Below, piece after piece: positions 17,889-25,120 of a stretch of DNA of 34,227 nt. The translations under genes were made by a program, and so were the position numbers. The notes under the pieces are model-generated. The model made no database searches and was not told the DNA's origin. It was given only the letters and a program-made list of their open reading frames with translations. This DNA is from Candidimonas sp. GTDB lineage: Bacteria > Pseudomonadota > Gammaproteobacteria > Burkholderiales > Burkholderiaceae_B. Each line of letters starts with the position of its first letter. The stretch's first letter is position 1. The stretch covers positions 1 to 34,227 of the forward strand of contig SCRC01000029.1 of the NCBI GenBank assembly GCA_004297945.1, read 5' to 3'.

Positions 17889-18341
17889 TTATTCTGGCAG
17901 GTGTAGTGTGTGGTGCGCGTCAGCAACAGGTGTGCCGTCGGCTTTGGTAAATTGCGCTGTAAATCTCAGCCATTTGCGACCGCGTTTCTCGAATTTTTCG
18001 GTAACCTTGCCCCAGGCGACTATATCTGTGACTTCGTCGGCGAAGATGGGGTTGTGCCATTTCCATAGCTGGTCGTAGACAACAATGCCTTGAATTGGCG
18101 GGTAGCGTCTGTACAGCACCGCCAGCAGGTAGACCGACAATACGTTGGGCGCGCATACTTGGCGCCCCTTGTATCGATAGTAGTCGGCATTTTTCTCGTC
18201 AACGGCAGCCAGGTACTCTGCATGGATATCTGGCGTAATCGAGAACTCCATTTTGGGCAAGTTCGCGTTGAGCTCGAAGGCGCTGTAAGGGGTGCCGGGC
18301 TGATCTCCTTCGCGCGGCTTGATTTCACTGGGGCGAGTCAT
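17889..18341 (-). CDS. FAS1-like/MaoC N-terminal-domain dehydratase subunit
   Basis: A 150-residue protein resembling the N-terminal hot-dog domain of MaoC-type hydratases (the FAS1-like dehydratase domain). MEFSITPDIHAEYLAAVDEKNADYY and PIFADEVTDIVAWGKVTEKFEKRGRKWLRFTAQFTKADGTPV are characteristic. It lacks a GDxNxxH catalytic motif, supporting a structural or CoA-binding role beside the following gene. ATG 18341 has AAGGAG 6 bp upstream; the start overlaps the CoA-transferase gene end by 17 bp. In mesaconyl-CoA hydratases both parts occur on one chain; here they are split. Confidence 0.85.
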   Translation of the reverse strand: MTRPSEIKPREGDQPGTPYSAFELNANLPKMEFSITPDIHAEYLAAVDEKNADYYRYKGRQVCAPNVLSVYLLAVLYRRYPPIQGIVVYDQLWKWHNPIFADEVTDIVAWGKVTEKFEKRGRKWLRFTAQFTKADGTPVADAHHTLHLPE

Positions 18342-19536
18342 TGTTAGCTCCTTGGTTGAAAATAGCTCCCTTGCTTTTGAGCAAGGCGAGATGTGTTTCG
18401 TCGTAGCCGCAGACACGGCTCAAGACTTCATCGGTATCGATACCTAGTTGCGGGGGGTAATTTAGCGCTGCGGCGTTTTCATATTTGAAGGGGTTGCCCA
18501 AAAATGCTAAAGATTGGTCTGTATGGGGTTTGCCCACGATTTCCACCATGCTGCGTAGCAGGGCTAATGGTTGCGCCAGCGCCTCCGCTACATTGAGCAC
18601 AGGTGCCGCAGGTACCCGTGCCTGCGCCAACTCTGCAACCCATTGATCACGAGGCTTTGTACGGAACATTTCGGACAGAACCGCAGCGAGTGCATCAACA
18701 TTTTTTATGCGGTTGGCGGCCGTGGCAAAGCGAGGGTCAATAGCAAGATCTGCTCGCCCGACTGTCTGGCAGAATTTCTGCCAGAAGACTTCGCCCGTTG
18801 GGGAAATCACCAGGGGCCTGCCGTCACTACATAGAAAAGTCTCGCTGGGGGCGATCATGTGATGGCGTGACCCTTGAGCGGTAGGGATTTGCCCCGATAT
18901 AAAGTAATTCTGGGCCTGCCAAGTGAGTAGCGCCAGTTGGCAGTCCAGTAAGGATATCTGCACTTCCTTGCCCTTCCCCGTCAGGGCGGCCGACAGCAAC
19001 GCCCCTAGTGTCGCTATTGCCAAGTAGAGGCCGCCGGCGAGGTCCGCAATCTGATATCCGGCCCGAACCGGCTTCCCTCCACGATCACCCGTGATACTCA
19101 TGAATCCGCCAATGGCTTGCACAATTAAATCAAAGGCTGGGGCGTTCGAATAGGGAGGTTGGTCGTGAAGGCCAATCAATTGACCGACCACAATTTTCGG
19201 ATTGATTGTTAGCAGTGATTTGAAGTCAATGCCGAGTTTTCTAGGCACGTCTGGGGCAAAGCCGTATATCACGGCGTGGGAATGCCGCACCAAGTCGTGC
19301 AATACGGCCAGGCCTTCGGGCTTTTTGAGATCTAGTGCAATGCTTTGCTTGCCACGATTGACGGAAAGGAAGAATGACGAATCGTGCTCGAAAAAATGCG
19401 GCGGTATGCTACGGGACATATCTCCGTTCATTGGCTCAACTTTAATGACTTCAGCACCCAGTTGCGCTAGCACCTGCCCGCCAAAAGGCCCGCCTAGCAC
19501 CCAGCTAAGGTCCAGTATTCTGACGTCATTGAGCAT
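18325..19536 (-). CDS. CaiB/BaiF (class III) CoA-transferase
   Basis: A 403-residue family III CoA-transferase that moves CoA between acyl-CoA and a free acid. VRILDLSWVLGGPFGGQVLAQLGAEVIKVEP is the diagnostic N-terminus, with GDMSRSIPP and FFLSVNRGKQSIALDLK following. The catalytic aspartate is expected in AGYQIADLAGGLYLA. The family includes formyl-CoA, carnitine, succinyl-CoA:mesaconate and similar transferases, so the substrate is open. ATG 19536 (MLNDVRILDL) is chosen; a longer in-frame start at 19623 would add 29 unrelated residues. It is the first gene of the operon and is divergent from the IclR regulator. Confidence 0.9.
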   Translation of the reverse strand: MLNDVRILDLSWVLGGPFGGQVLAQLGAEVIKVEPMNGDMSRSIPPHFFEHDSSFFLSVNRGKQSIALDLKKPEGLAVLHDLVRHSHAVIYGFAPDVPRKLGIDFKSLLTINPKIVVGQLIGLHDQPPYSNAPAFDLIVQAIGGFMSITGDRGGKPVRAGYQIADLAGGLYLAIATLGALLSAALTGKGKEVQISLLDCQLALLTWQAQNYFISGQIPTAQGSRHHMIAPSETFLCSDGRPLVISPTGEVFWQKFCQTVGRADLAIDPRFATAANRIKNVDALAAVLSEMFRTKPRDQWVAELAQARVPAAPVLNVAEALAQPLALLRSMVEIVGKPHTDQSLAFLGNPFKYENAAALNYPPQLGIDTDEVLSRVCGYDETHLALLKSKGAIFNQGANNDSPQ

Positions 19537-19837
19537 CGTCACATCTCTTGAAAGATACTTGCTGATGGAGAAATTCAGTTTGCATTGTTTAGTTTTCCTA
19601 TTGCCGTGTTTTGGTAAACGCATCTACCTTGGTGGGTAGATTTGATCCGCTGGTAGCAGACCCTTAGTCACCCGAATTTATTTGCATCCCATGTTTATTT
19701 CCGATATATAATCCATATAGTGGATTTTTACATATCTACGAAATATTGATTTATCCAATGTATCTCTATTTTATAGAGATGGTCAAGAAGGTATGCGTTA
19801 ATTTATATTTTTATAAAATTCATTATGTGGAATATTT
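19537..19837. promoter_or_regulatory. AT-rich divergent regulatory region (CoA-transferase operon / IclR gene)
   Basis: About 300 bp, conspicuously A/T rich against its surroundings. It contains two perfect inverted repeats: AATCCA and TGGATT separated by 5 bases (19710-19726), and ATCTCTA and TAGAGAT separated by 5 bases (19762-19780). They sit nearer the regulator and could be IclR-family operators controlling both directions. No confident sigma-70 promoter was assigned. Confidence 0.6.
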
Positions 19838-20620
19838 ATGTCTGCTGTGAGCAAATTAAATAATGAAGTGGTGGGCGCTCAAGTGATAAAGCGGGCCAGT
19901 CAATTGTTACGTGAAATAGCGTCGCGAAATGATCAGGGGGTGCGTCTAGTCGATATCTATAAAAGCGTAGGGCTGGGACAGTCAACGGCGCACCGATTAC
20001 TCAAGGCTCTAGCGGTAGAAGGGTTTGTGCTTCAGGATGAGGGCTCGAAGCGATATCGTCTCGGTCCTTTGATTTTCGAGTTTGGTTTGGCCATTAAATC
20101 CAAATTTGATTTGCGTGCGGCGGCGCAGGATGCTATGGAGCGAATTGCAGCCTTTACGGAAGATACGGTGTATCTCGTCGTCCGAAGTCGTTATGAATCG
20201 GTATGCATCGATCGCATAGAGGGCAATTACCCGGTCAAGGTGTTATCTCTTGATATAGGGGGTCGCCGCCCTTTGGGTACCAACGCTTCGGGGCTAAGCA
20301 TCCTAAGGTCGCTGCCTCCCGCGCAGGTCGAAAAAATCATTGCGTACAATGAGACGGCGTATTCGCGCTTTGCCAACTTCTCTGCGAGCCGGGTCTACAA
20401 AGAGCTCGCGGCAAGCAACACGAGAGGCTACGTTTCCGTCACTGTTGCCGCCGGTACCTCGGCCGTGGGCTTGCCTATATGCGGGCCTGATCGTTTACCG
20501 CTCGCTGCCATCGCTGTTGCGGCAGTCGAAAGCCGTATGAGTCCTGGCCGGCAGACAGAGATTGTCGATTTCATGCGCAAGGAAATTGCGAAGTTGGAGG
20601 CTGCCATCTCTGTGAGTTAA
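19838..20620 (+). CDS. IclR family transcriptional regulator
   Basis: A 260-residue IclR protein. The winged helix-turn-helix covers about residues 15-75 (QVIKRASQLLREIA, LVDIYKSVGLGQSTAHRLLKALAVEGFV, RYRLGP). The effector-binding GAF-like domain follows (FTEDTVYLVVRSRYESVCIDRIEGNYPV, RRPLGTNASGLSILRSLP, RGYVSVTVAAGTSAVGLPI). It is divergent from the CoA-transferase/hydratase operon and is the natural candidate to control it in response to the substrate or its CoA ester. ATG 19838 is the first start before the domain; a weak ribosome site lies in AT-rich sequence. Confidence 0.92.
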   Translation: MSAVSKLNNEVVGAQVIKRASQLLREIASRNDQGVRLVDIYKSVGLGQSTAHRLLKALAVEGFVLQDEGSKRYRLGPLIFEFGLAIKSKFDLRAAAQDAMERIAAFTEDTVYLVVRSRYESVCIDRIEGNYPVKVLSLDIGGRRPLGTNASGLSILRSLPPAQVEKIIAYNETAYSRFANFSASRVYKELAASNTRGYVSVTVAAGTSAVGLPICGPDRLPLAAIAVAAVESRMSPGRQTEIVDFMRKEIAKLEAAISVS

Positions 20621-20642
20621 TTCGAGTCTAGCGCGTCCATGC

Positions 20643-20942
20643 AGCCTTCATAAGGAGGATGTCGATGCGGTCACGGAGCAGGCCAGGATTGCTGGTGCGA
20701 TGATCGTAAAGCCGGCTCAGGATACTTTCTGGGGTGGTTATGCGGGCTATTTTCAAGACACCGATAAGTATCTATGGCAGAGGCAGAGTCCGCACTACGC
20801 GGCGCGACGAGGCCGTTCCGGCTGTGTTGTCAACGTCAGCTCTCATGCTGGCATCCGCCGCAAGGGGGCCTCGATCCCTTATGCCGCAACCAAAGCGGCG
20901 TTGAATCGCGTCACCCGTATGCTCGCCTTGTGGCTGCCATTT
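20643..20942 (+). pseudogene. Fused relics of a glyoxalase-superfamily gene and an SDR gene
   Basis: One open frame joins two unrelated family fragments. From 20643 to about 20777 it reads HKEDVDAVTEQARIAGA, then IVKPAQDTFWGGYAGYFQD, the C-terminal half of a VOC (glyoxalase/bleomycin-resistance) domain. From about 20805 to 20930 it reads SGCVVNVSSHAGI and YAATKAALNRVTRMLA, the catalytic Ser and YxxxK part of a short-chain dehydrogenase. The SDR similarity stops where a half REP hairpin starts. Neither half is complete, and no start codon with ribosome site fits, so I treat this as decayed DNA rather than a fusion gene. Confidence 0.75.
20925..20940 (+). repeat. Half REP-like hairpin at SDR relic breakpoint
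   Basis: CTTGT followed by GGCTGCCAT matches the loop and right arm of the family. The preceding bases (GTATGCTCGC) are only loosely like the left half. It lies 13 bp before the 3' end of the convergent hydrolase gene. Confidence 0.45.
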
Positions 20943-20953
20943 TTGCGCCATAC

Positions 20954-21808
20954 TCAGCGCGCCTCATCCCAAGAACCCTCACACGCAAAGCCTAAGCTCG
21001 GGTTCCGAATAAATTCAACCATCGCAGCAAGCATCAACTCAGGCTGATCCTTATGAGGCGAATGGCGGCAGTCGGGAATAATGCATAAACGGGTCTGTGC
21101 GGCGTGGCGCTGGATCCCGCGGATTTGTTCCAGTGAGCCGTATTCGTCGTTTTCGCCCTGAATGGCAAGTACCGGGCAACGAATGCTTCCCAGATACTCT
21201 TCGATATTCCAGGCGCGGAATTCCGGATCCAGCCACACATCGTTCCAGCCCCAGAAGGCCGAATCAGGATCCTTGTGATAGCGTTTCAGCTTCGCGGGTA
21301 AATCGGTGTCCAGATACGCCCGGCGCGCGCCTTCGATGCTGGAGATTGAAATGTCTTCGACGAAGATGTGCGGCGCGGCGACCACGATGGCCTGCACGGC
21401 ATCGGGGTACATGGCCGCGTAGAGTAGGGCGATCGATCCGCCGTCGCTGTGTCCGAAAAGAATGGGCTTCTCGTTTTGCAGGCCAAGGGCTTGAAAGAGC
21501 GCTGGCAATGCGTCCCGGGCTTGCGTATGCATATACGTGACCGGCCAGCGTTCTTTGGGCGGGCGTGGCGTGCTCGATCCATAGCCATAGCGCGAAAACA
21601 CCAGGCCGCGACAGCCCAGCGCTGCGCAGGCCTCGGCCGGCCAGTCTTTCCACATGGCGACCGAACCCAGCCCTTCATGCATGAAGACCAGCAGGGGCGC
21701 GGCGGTGTTTTCGGGATTGATCCACACATGCTCGATGCTCAGGTCACGCCCCAGTGCGTGGATGTTCACATGGCTGGCTTGAGCGACAGACAAGGCTGAT
21801 ATCGTCAT
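20954..21808 (-). CDS. Alpha/beta hydrolase of the box cluster
   Basis: A 284-residue alpha/beta-hydrolase-fold protein. The oxyanion region is LVFMHEGLGSVAMW, the nucleophile is Ser121 in LFGHSDGGSIAL, the acid is likely Asp in IQGENDEYGS and the base His in DCRHSPHKDQPE. FSRYGYGSSTPRP is a further family-like segment. Its ATG overlaps the benzoate-CoA ligase stop by 4 bp (ATGA), so it is coupled to that gene. A role in hydrolysing a lactone or thioester by-product of the pathway is plausible but inferred. It lacks a signal peptide and should be cytoplasmic. Confidence 0.85.
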   Translation of the reverse strand: MTISALSVAQASHVNIHALGRDLSIEHVWINPENTAAPLLVFMHEGLGSVAMWKDWPAEACAALGCRGLVFSRYGYGSSTPRPPKERWPVTYMHTQARDALPALFQALGLQNEKPILFGHSDGGSIALLYAAMYPDAVQAIVVAAPHIFVEDISISSIEGARRAYLDTDLPAKLKRYHKDPDSAFWGWNDVWLDPEFRAWNIEEYLGSIRCPVLAIQGENDEYGSLEQIRGIQRHAAQTRLCIIPDCRHSPHKDQPELMLAAMVEFIRNPSLGFACEGSWDEAR

Positions 21809-23358
21809 GGTTGGGTTTCCATCTGGCGCAGGCGAAATCGCTGTATTTTGCCTGTTGCTGTTTTTGGAAGTTCTTCGGTAAAGCGGATCTGGCGCGGGTA
21901 TTTGAACGGTGCAAGATGCTCTTTAACATAACTTTGCAGTGCGGTCTTGATTGCGTCGCTGGGTTCCTGCCCCGGACGCAGCACGACATAGGCCGTAGTC
22001 TTGATCAGGCCGTCGGCGTCTGGCACGCCAATAACCGCCGCTTCAAGCACTGCTTCATGGCGGCTTAAGATGTTTTCGACTTCTACGGGCGAGACATATT
22101 GGCCGCTGACCTTGATCATGTCATCGCTGCGTCCGGCGTACGTGTAATAGCCGTCTTCGTCGCAAACGTATTTATCGCCGCTTTTGAGCCACTCCCCCAG
22201 GAAAGTGTTGCGGGTTTTTTGCTGATTGTTCCAGTACATGAGCGCCGCGCTGGGGCCTTTGATATACAGGTCGCCGATGGTTCCAGCGGGAATCGGCGCG
22301 CCGTGCTCGTCGCGTAGTTCGACTTCGTAGCCGGGCACGGGCTTGCCCGTGGTGCCGTAGCGCAATTGACCGACCTGGTTCGACAGGAAAATATGCAGCA
22401 TCTCGGTGGAACCAATGCCGTCGAGGATGTAACAGCCGAAGTGTTCAGTAAAGCGATCGCCCAGATCCTTGGGCAGCGCTTCGCCGGCCGAAGCGCATAC
22501 CCGTATGGCCACGTGTTCTTTGTCCGGCAGATCTTTGGCGGCCAGCATGCTCGCGTACAGGGTAGGCACGCCGCAGAAAACGGTGGGCCGGAATTCCGTC
22601 AGGCGTTTAAAGATGGCTTGCGGCGTGGGGCGCTCGTCCATGAGTATGACGGTGGCGCCTACCGACAGAGGAAAGGTCAGGGCATTGCCCAAACCGTAGG
22701 CAAAGAACAATTTGGCGGCGGAAAAAACGATGTCGCTTTCTTGTATGCCCAGTATGGGCTTGCCGTATAGATCGACCGTGCTCCACATATTGCCGTGGCT
22801 GTGCACGACGCCCTTGGGCTGGCCGGTGGATCCCGAGGAATAAAGCCAGAAGGCGATTTCGTCGGCACGGGTTTTAACGGCAGGTGTGGGCGCGACCTGG
22901 GTGTGTCGGCTGAAGTCTATGAGAGGATCGGCCAAGGGCTGGCTTGGTTCGGCCACAATAATGTGCCTGACCTCGTGCTTGCAACGCTCCATGGCCTGTT
23001 GCAGCGTGCCGAGCAACGACGCCGATACAAACACCGCTTGGGCACGGCTGTGCTCAAGCATGTAAGCGTAGTCGTCCGGAGTCAGCAAGGTATTGACGGC
23101 CACTGGCACTACGCCTGCGTGCAAGGCGCCCAGAAAGGCAATGGGCCAGTCCACAGTGTCGCGCATCAACAGTAGGGCGCGTTCCTCGCGTCGCATTCCC
23201 AGCTCATTCAGTAGCCCGGCAAAGCGGGCGCTGTGGTCGGCCAGTTGGCCGTAGCTTAGTGTGCGCCGCCCGTCGATGTACGCAATCTTGTCGCGGCGGT
23301 CGGCATTGATGTGGCTGATGTACTGGGCATAGTTCAGTTCACGGGGGCAGGTAGTCAT
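21805..23358 (-). CDS. bclA: Benzoate-CoA ligase
   Basis: A 517-residue ANL-superfamily adenylate-forming ligase closely resembling benzoate-CoA ligases, activating benzoate with ATP and CoA. Motifs in order: YSSGSTGQPKGVVHSHGNM (ATP P-loop), FFAYGLGNALTFPLSVGAT, GIGSTEMLHIFLSN, YTYAGRSDDMIKVSGQYVSPVEVE (hinge) and PKTATGKIQRFRLRQ with the catalytic C-terminal lysine. Context with boxABC strongly supports benzoate or a close analogue as substrate. It lies 83 bp downstream of the DUF4863 gene and is coupled to the hydrolase. Confidence 0.94.
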   Translation of the reverse strand: MTTCPRELNYAQYISHINADRRDKIAYIDGRRTLSYGQLADHSARFAGLLNELGMRREERALLLMRDTVDWPIAFLGALHAGVVPVAVNTLLTPDDYAYMLEHSRAQAVFVSASLLGTLQQAMERCKHEVRHIIVAEPSQPLADPLIDFSRHTQVAPTPAVKTRADEIAFWLYSSGSTGQPKGVVHSHGNMWSTVDLYGKPILGIQESDIVFSAAKLFFAYGLGNALTFPLSVGATVILMDERPTPQAIFKRLTEFRPTVFCGVPTLYASMLAAKDLPDKEHVAIRVCASAGEALPKDLGDRFTEHFGCYILDGIGSTEMLHIFLSNQVGQLRYGTTGKPVPGYEVELRDEHGAPIPAGTIGDLYIKGPSAALMYWNNQQKTRNTFLGEWLKSGDKYVCDEDGYYTYAGRSDDMIKVSGQYVSPVEVENILSRHEAVLEAAVIGVPDADGLIKTTAYVVLRPGQEPSDAIKTALQSYVKEHLAPFKYPRQIRFTEELPKTATGKIQRFRLRQMETQP

Positions 23359-23441
23359 GAATGTCTCTGTAACGGATCAGTGTCCGTGTGTGGTATGGCC
23401 CGACGGTACGGCGCCAAGGCGTGTTCGAAGCAAAAGGCCGA

Positions 23442-23909
23442 TCAGCGGCTGAATTCGATGGCGCCCTGCGGCAGCAGGTACAGAATCAGGGCCTGGCCAT
23501 TGCTGACGGTAGGGCTGTGTGCGGAACCGGGGCCATAAACCAGCCAGCCAGCCGGGTGCTGGTCGAATTTTGCGGCGGGATCAAGCGGCATGATCAGGTC
23601 GATTTCGCCAAGAGGGTGGCGGTGATGGGGGCCGGCGATATCCTCCATTTGCACGACATCGACCGAGTAGCCTCCGAGCTCTTGCGCAGGCTTTATGACG
23701 CGCCCATAGTGAATGCCGCCTTGTTCGTGCTTGCACATCCAGCCGTTGGCGATGCCGTCTTTGCAGCACAGGAGTATTTTTTCGTAAACCTCGCCGTGCG
23801 CCGGAAAGCGCGCGTTAAGATCGGTTTGCAAGGCGGTGTCGAGGGTGCGCAGGCCAATTGCATCGGTGACCGATTGAATGGTGTTCCTGAAGTCTTGCTC
23901 GCTACTCAT
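23442..23909 (-). CDS. DUF4863 family protein (4-hydroxylaminobenzoate lyase family)
   Basis: A 155-residue protein of the DUF4863 family, which from memory includes the 4-hydroxylaminobenzoate lyase PnbB. GGYSVDVVQMEDIAGPHHRHPLGEIDLIMPLD contains a cupin-like HHRH cluster likely to bind metal or substrate, followed by GWLVYGPGSAHSPTVSNGQALILYLLPQGAIEF. It is the first gene of the minus-strand box transcript, divergent from the BoxR-type regulator. ATG 23909 (MSSEQDF) has AGGAA about 10 bp upstream; an in-frame ATG at 24002 lies inside the promoter region and is rejected. No nitrobenzoate genes are nearby, so its role in benzoyl-CoA metabolism is unknown. Confidence 0.8.
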   Translation of the reverse strand: MSSEQDFRNTIQSVTDAIGLRTLDTALQTDLNARFPAHGEVYEKILLCCKDGIANGWMCKHEQGGIHYGRVIKPAQELGGYSVDVVQMEDIAGPHHRHPLGEIDLIMPLDPAAKFDQHPAGWLVYGPGSAHSPTVSNGQALILYLLPQGAIEFSR

Positions 23910-23986
23910 CGCTTGCGGTTCCTCTGTGCTGGTTTTTTTGAAATCATCAATATAGGAGTCTGCGCAGTCCGATTTTCCTAAACTAT

Positions 23987-24028
23987 TGCACAGCCACTGC
24001 ATGCAAATTAGGGCTTTTCTTATCGGCT
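23987..24028 (-). promoter_or_regulatory. Promoter of DUF4863-ligase-hydrolase operon, TGCA-rich
   Basis: On the minus strand TTGACA (24023-24028) is followed after 17 bp by TAATTT (24000-24005), a good sigma-70 promoter. The -10 runs into TTTGCATGCA, and a further TGCA lies at 23987-23990. TGCA motifs at the -10 suggest control by the adjacent BoxR-type regulator. Confidence 0.6.
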
Positions 24029-24046
24029 GTCAAGCACTATAATGCA
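24015..24046 (+). promoter_or_regulatory. Probable promoter of the BoxR-type regulator gene
   Basis: A perfect TATAAT (24038-24043) lies 17 bp after a weak -35 (TTTTCT, 24015-24020). TGCA (24043-24046) overlaps its downstream edge, allowing autoregulation. A transcript starting near 24050 would exclude ATG 24046 as start codon. Confidence 0.5.
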
Positions 24047-24075
24047 TGTTATTGGATTACTTAGGGTTATTCTGG

Positions 24076-25005
24076 GTGAAAAATAATCCACTCAAGCAAG
24101 ACTTGGCCGCACTTTCCATGAGCCCGGAAACGGGCCGTGATCCCTACCTGCTTGCGCTGGGCGAGCGGGTTCGAGGCTTGCGCGCAAGGCGTGGCATGAC
24201 GCGCAAGGCGTTGGCGCATAGCGCCGGGGTGTCGGAGCGGCATTTGGCGAATCTGGAAAGCGGGGTCGGCAATGCGTCTATTCTGGTGCTGCTACAGATC
24301 GCCCAGGCATTCAATTGCGTTCTCGCCGAGCTGGTAGGGGATGTCACCACGGCCAATCCGGAATGGCTGCTGATACGTGAACTGCTTGAAAATCGTACAG
24401 AAAAAGAATTGCAGCGGGCGCGTGAGTTGCTGGCCGATCTGTTCGGCGAGCCGTCGGCGGCGCATCATAAAAACAAGATACAGCAGATTGCGCTGATTGG
24501 CTTGCGTGGGGCCGGAAAATCAACGCTGGGCCGCATGCTGGCAGACGATCTGGGCTATGCCTTTGTCGAGCTGAGTACCGAAATCGAACGCGTTGCGGGC
24601 TGCGGAATTCTCGAAATTCATAGCCTGTATGGCCCCAATGCGTATCGTCGTTACGAACGGCGTGCACTCGAAGAGGCCTTGCAACTGTATCCCGAGATGG
24701 TGCTGGCGACTCCAGGCGGCCTGGTATCCGAGCCAGCCACTATGAATCTGATGCTTTCCCACTGTTATACCGTGTGGATCCAGGCGACGCCTGAAGATCA
24801 TATGGCGCGTGTCATGGCTCAAGGCGATTTCCGTCCGATGGCAGGCAATAACGAAGCCATGGCCGATTTGAAGCGCATTTTGGAGAGCCGTGAGGCCTTT
24901 TATTCCAAGGCCGATTTTGTGTGTTCTACCAGCACGCAAAGTCTGGCCGAATGCCATGAAAGCGTGCTTTCACATGTTCGTCAGATCATGAACTTGGCAG
25001 GCTGA
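24076..25005 (+). CDS. boxR: BoxR-type transcriptional regulator (XRE HTH plus shikimate-kinase-like domain)
   Basis: A 309-residue two-domain regulator of the BzdR/BoxR family, in which a shikimate-kinase-like domain senses benzoyl-CoA. The XRE helix-turn-helix reads LGERVRGLRARRGMTRKALAHSAGVSERHLANLESGVGNASI, then a linker (about residues 95-125). The C-terminal domain has the P-loop IALIGLRGAGKSTLGRMLA. GTG 24076 is chosen: AGGG lies 9 bp upstream and the predicted TATAAT promoter starts transcription near 24050. ATG 24118 is an alternative lacking a ribosome site; ATG 24046 lies at the promoter. It sits between the two divergent halves of the box cluster. Confidence 0.9.
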   Translation: MKNNPLKQDLAALSMSPETGRDPYLLALGERVRGLRARRGMTRKALAHSAGVSERHLANLESGVGNASILVLLQIAQAFNCVLAELVGDVTTANPEWLLIRELLENRTEKELQRARELLADLFGEPSAAHHKNKIQQIALIGLRGAGKSTLGRMLADDLGYAFVELSTEIERVAGCGILEIHSLYGPNAYRRYERRALEEALQLYPEMVLATPGGLVSEPATMNLMLSHCYTVWIQATPEDHMARVMAQGDFRPMAGNNEAMADLKRILESREAFYSKADFVCSTSTQSLAECHESVLSHVRQIMNLAG

Positions 25006-25016
25006 GGCATTAAAAA

Positions 25017-25030
25017 TGCATTTTTATGCA
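25017..25030 (+). promoter_or_regulatory. Upstream TGCA-N6-TGCA operator-like box
   Basis: TGCA, six bases (TTTTTA), TGCA, inside a longer near-palindrome of A/T flanks. It lies just upstream of the boxC -35 box. The spacing matches the direct-repeat operator motif described for BzdR/BoxR regulators. Confidence 0.65.
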
Positions 25031-25037
25031 TTTTTGC

Positions 25038-25066
25038 TTGACCTAAAAAATTAAATGCATTATCAT
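25038..25066 (+). promoter_or_regulatory. boxCBA promoter
   Basis: TTGACC (25038-25043), a spacer of exactly 17 bp, and TATCAT (25061-25066): near-consensus sigma-70. Predicted transcription start is near 25073, leaving a leader of about 48 bases before boxC. Confidence 0.75.
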
Positions 25067-25069
25067 GCA
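25056..25069 (+). promoter_or_regulatory. Downstream TGCA-N6-TGCA operator-like box on the -10
   Basis: TGCA, six bases (TTATCA), TGCA, with symmetrical flanks TTAAA and TTTAA. It overlaps the boxC -10 box, the expected place for a repressor that blocks RNA polymerase. Confidence 0.7.
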
Positions 25070-25120
25070 TTTAATTTCAGCCGATGAATTATTGTTCATC
25101 TTCAAAAGCAGGAGCCGTTT

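Noticed and set aside
20700-21047. A 115-codon plus-strand gene
   Set aside because: It joins incomplete pieces of VOC and SDR families, runs through REP sequence into the antisense of the hydrolase gene, and lacks a ribosome site.
24046-24075. ATG 24046 as start of the BoxR-type regulator
   Set aside because: It lies at the expected transcription start just after TATAAT and overlaps TGCA, so a transcript would hardly include it; the extra residues are not family-like.
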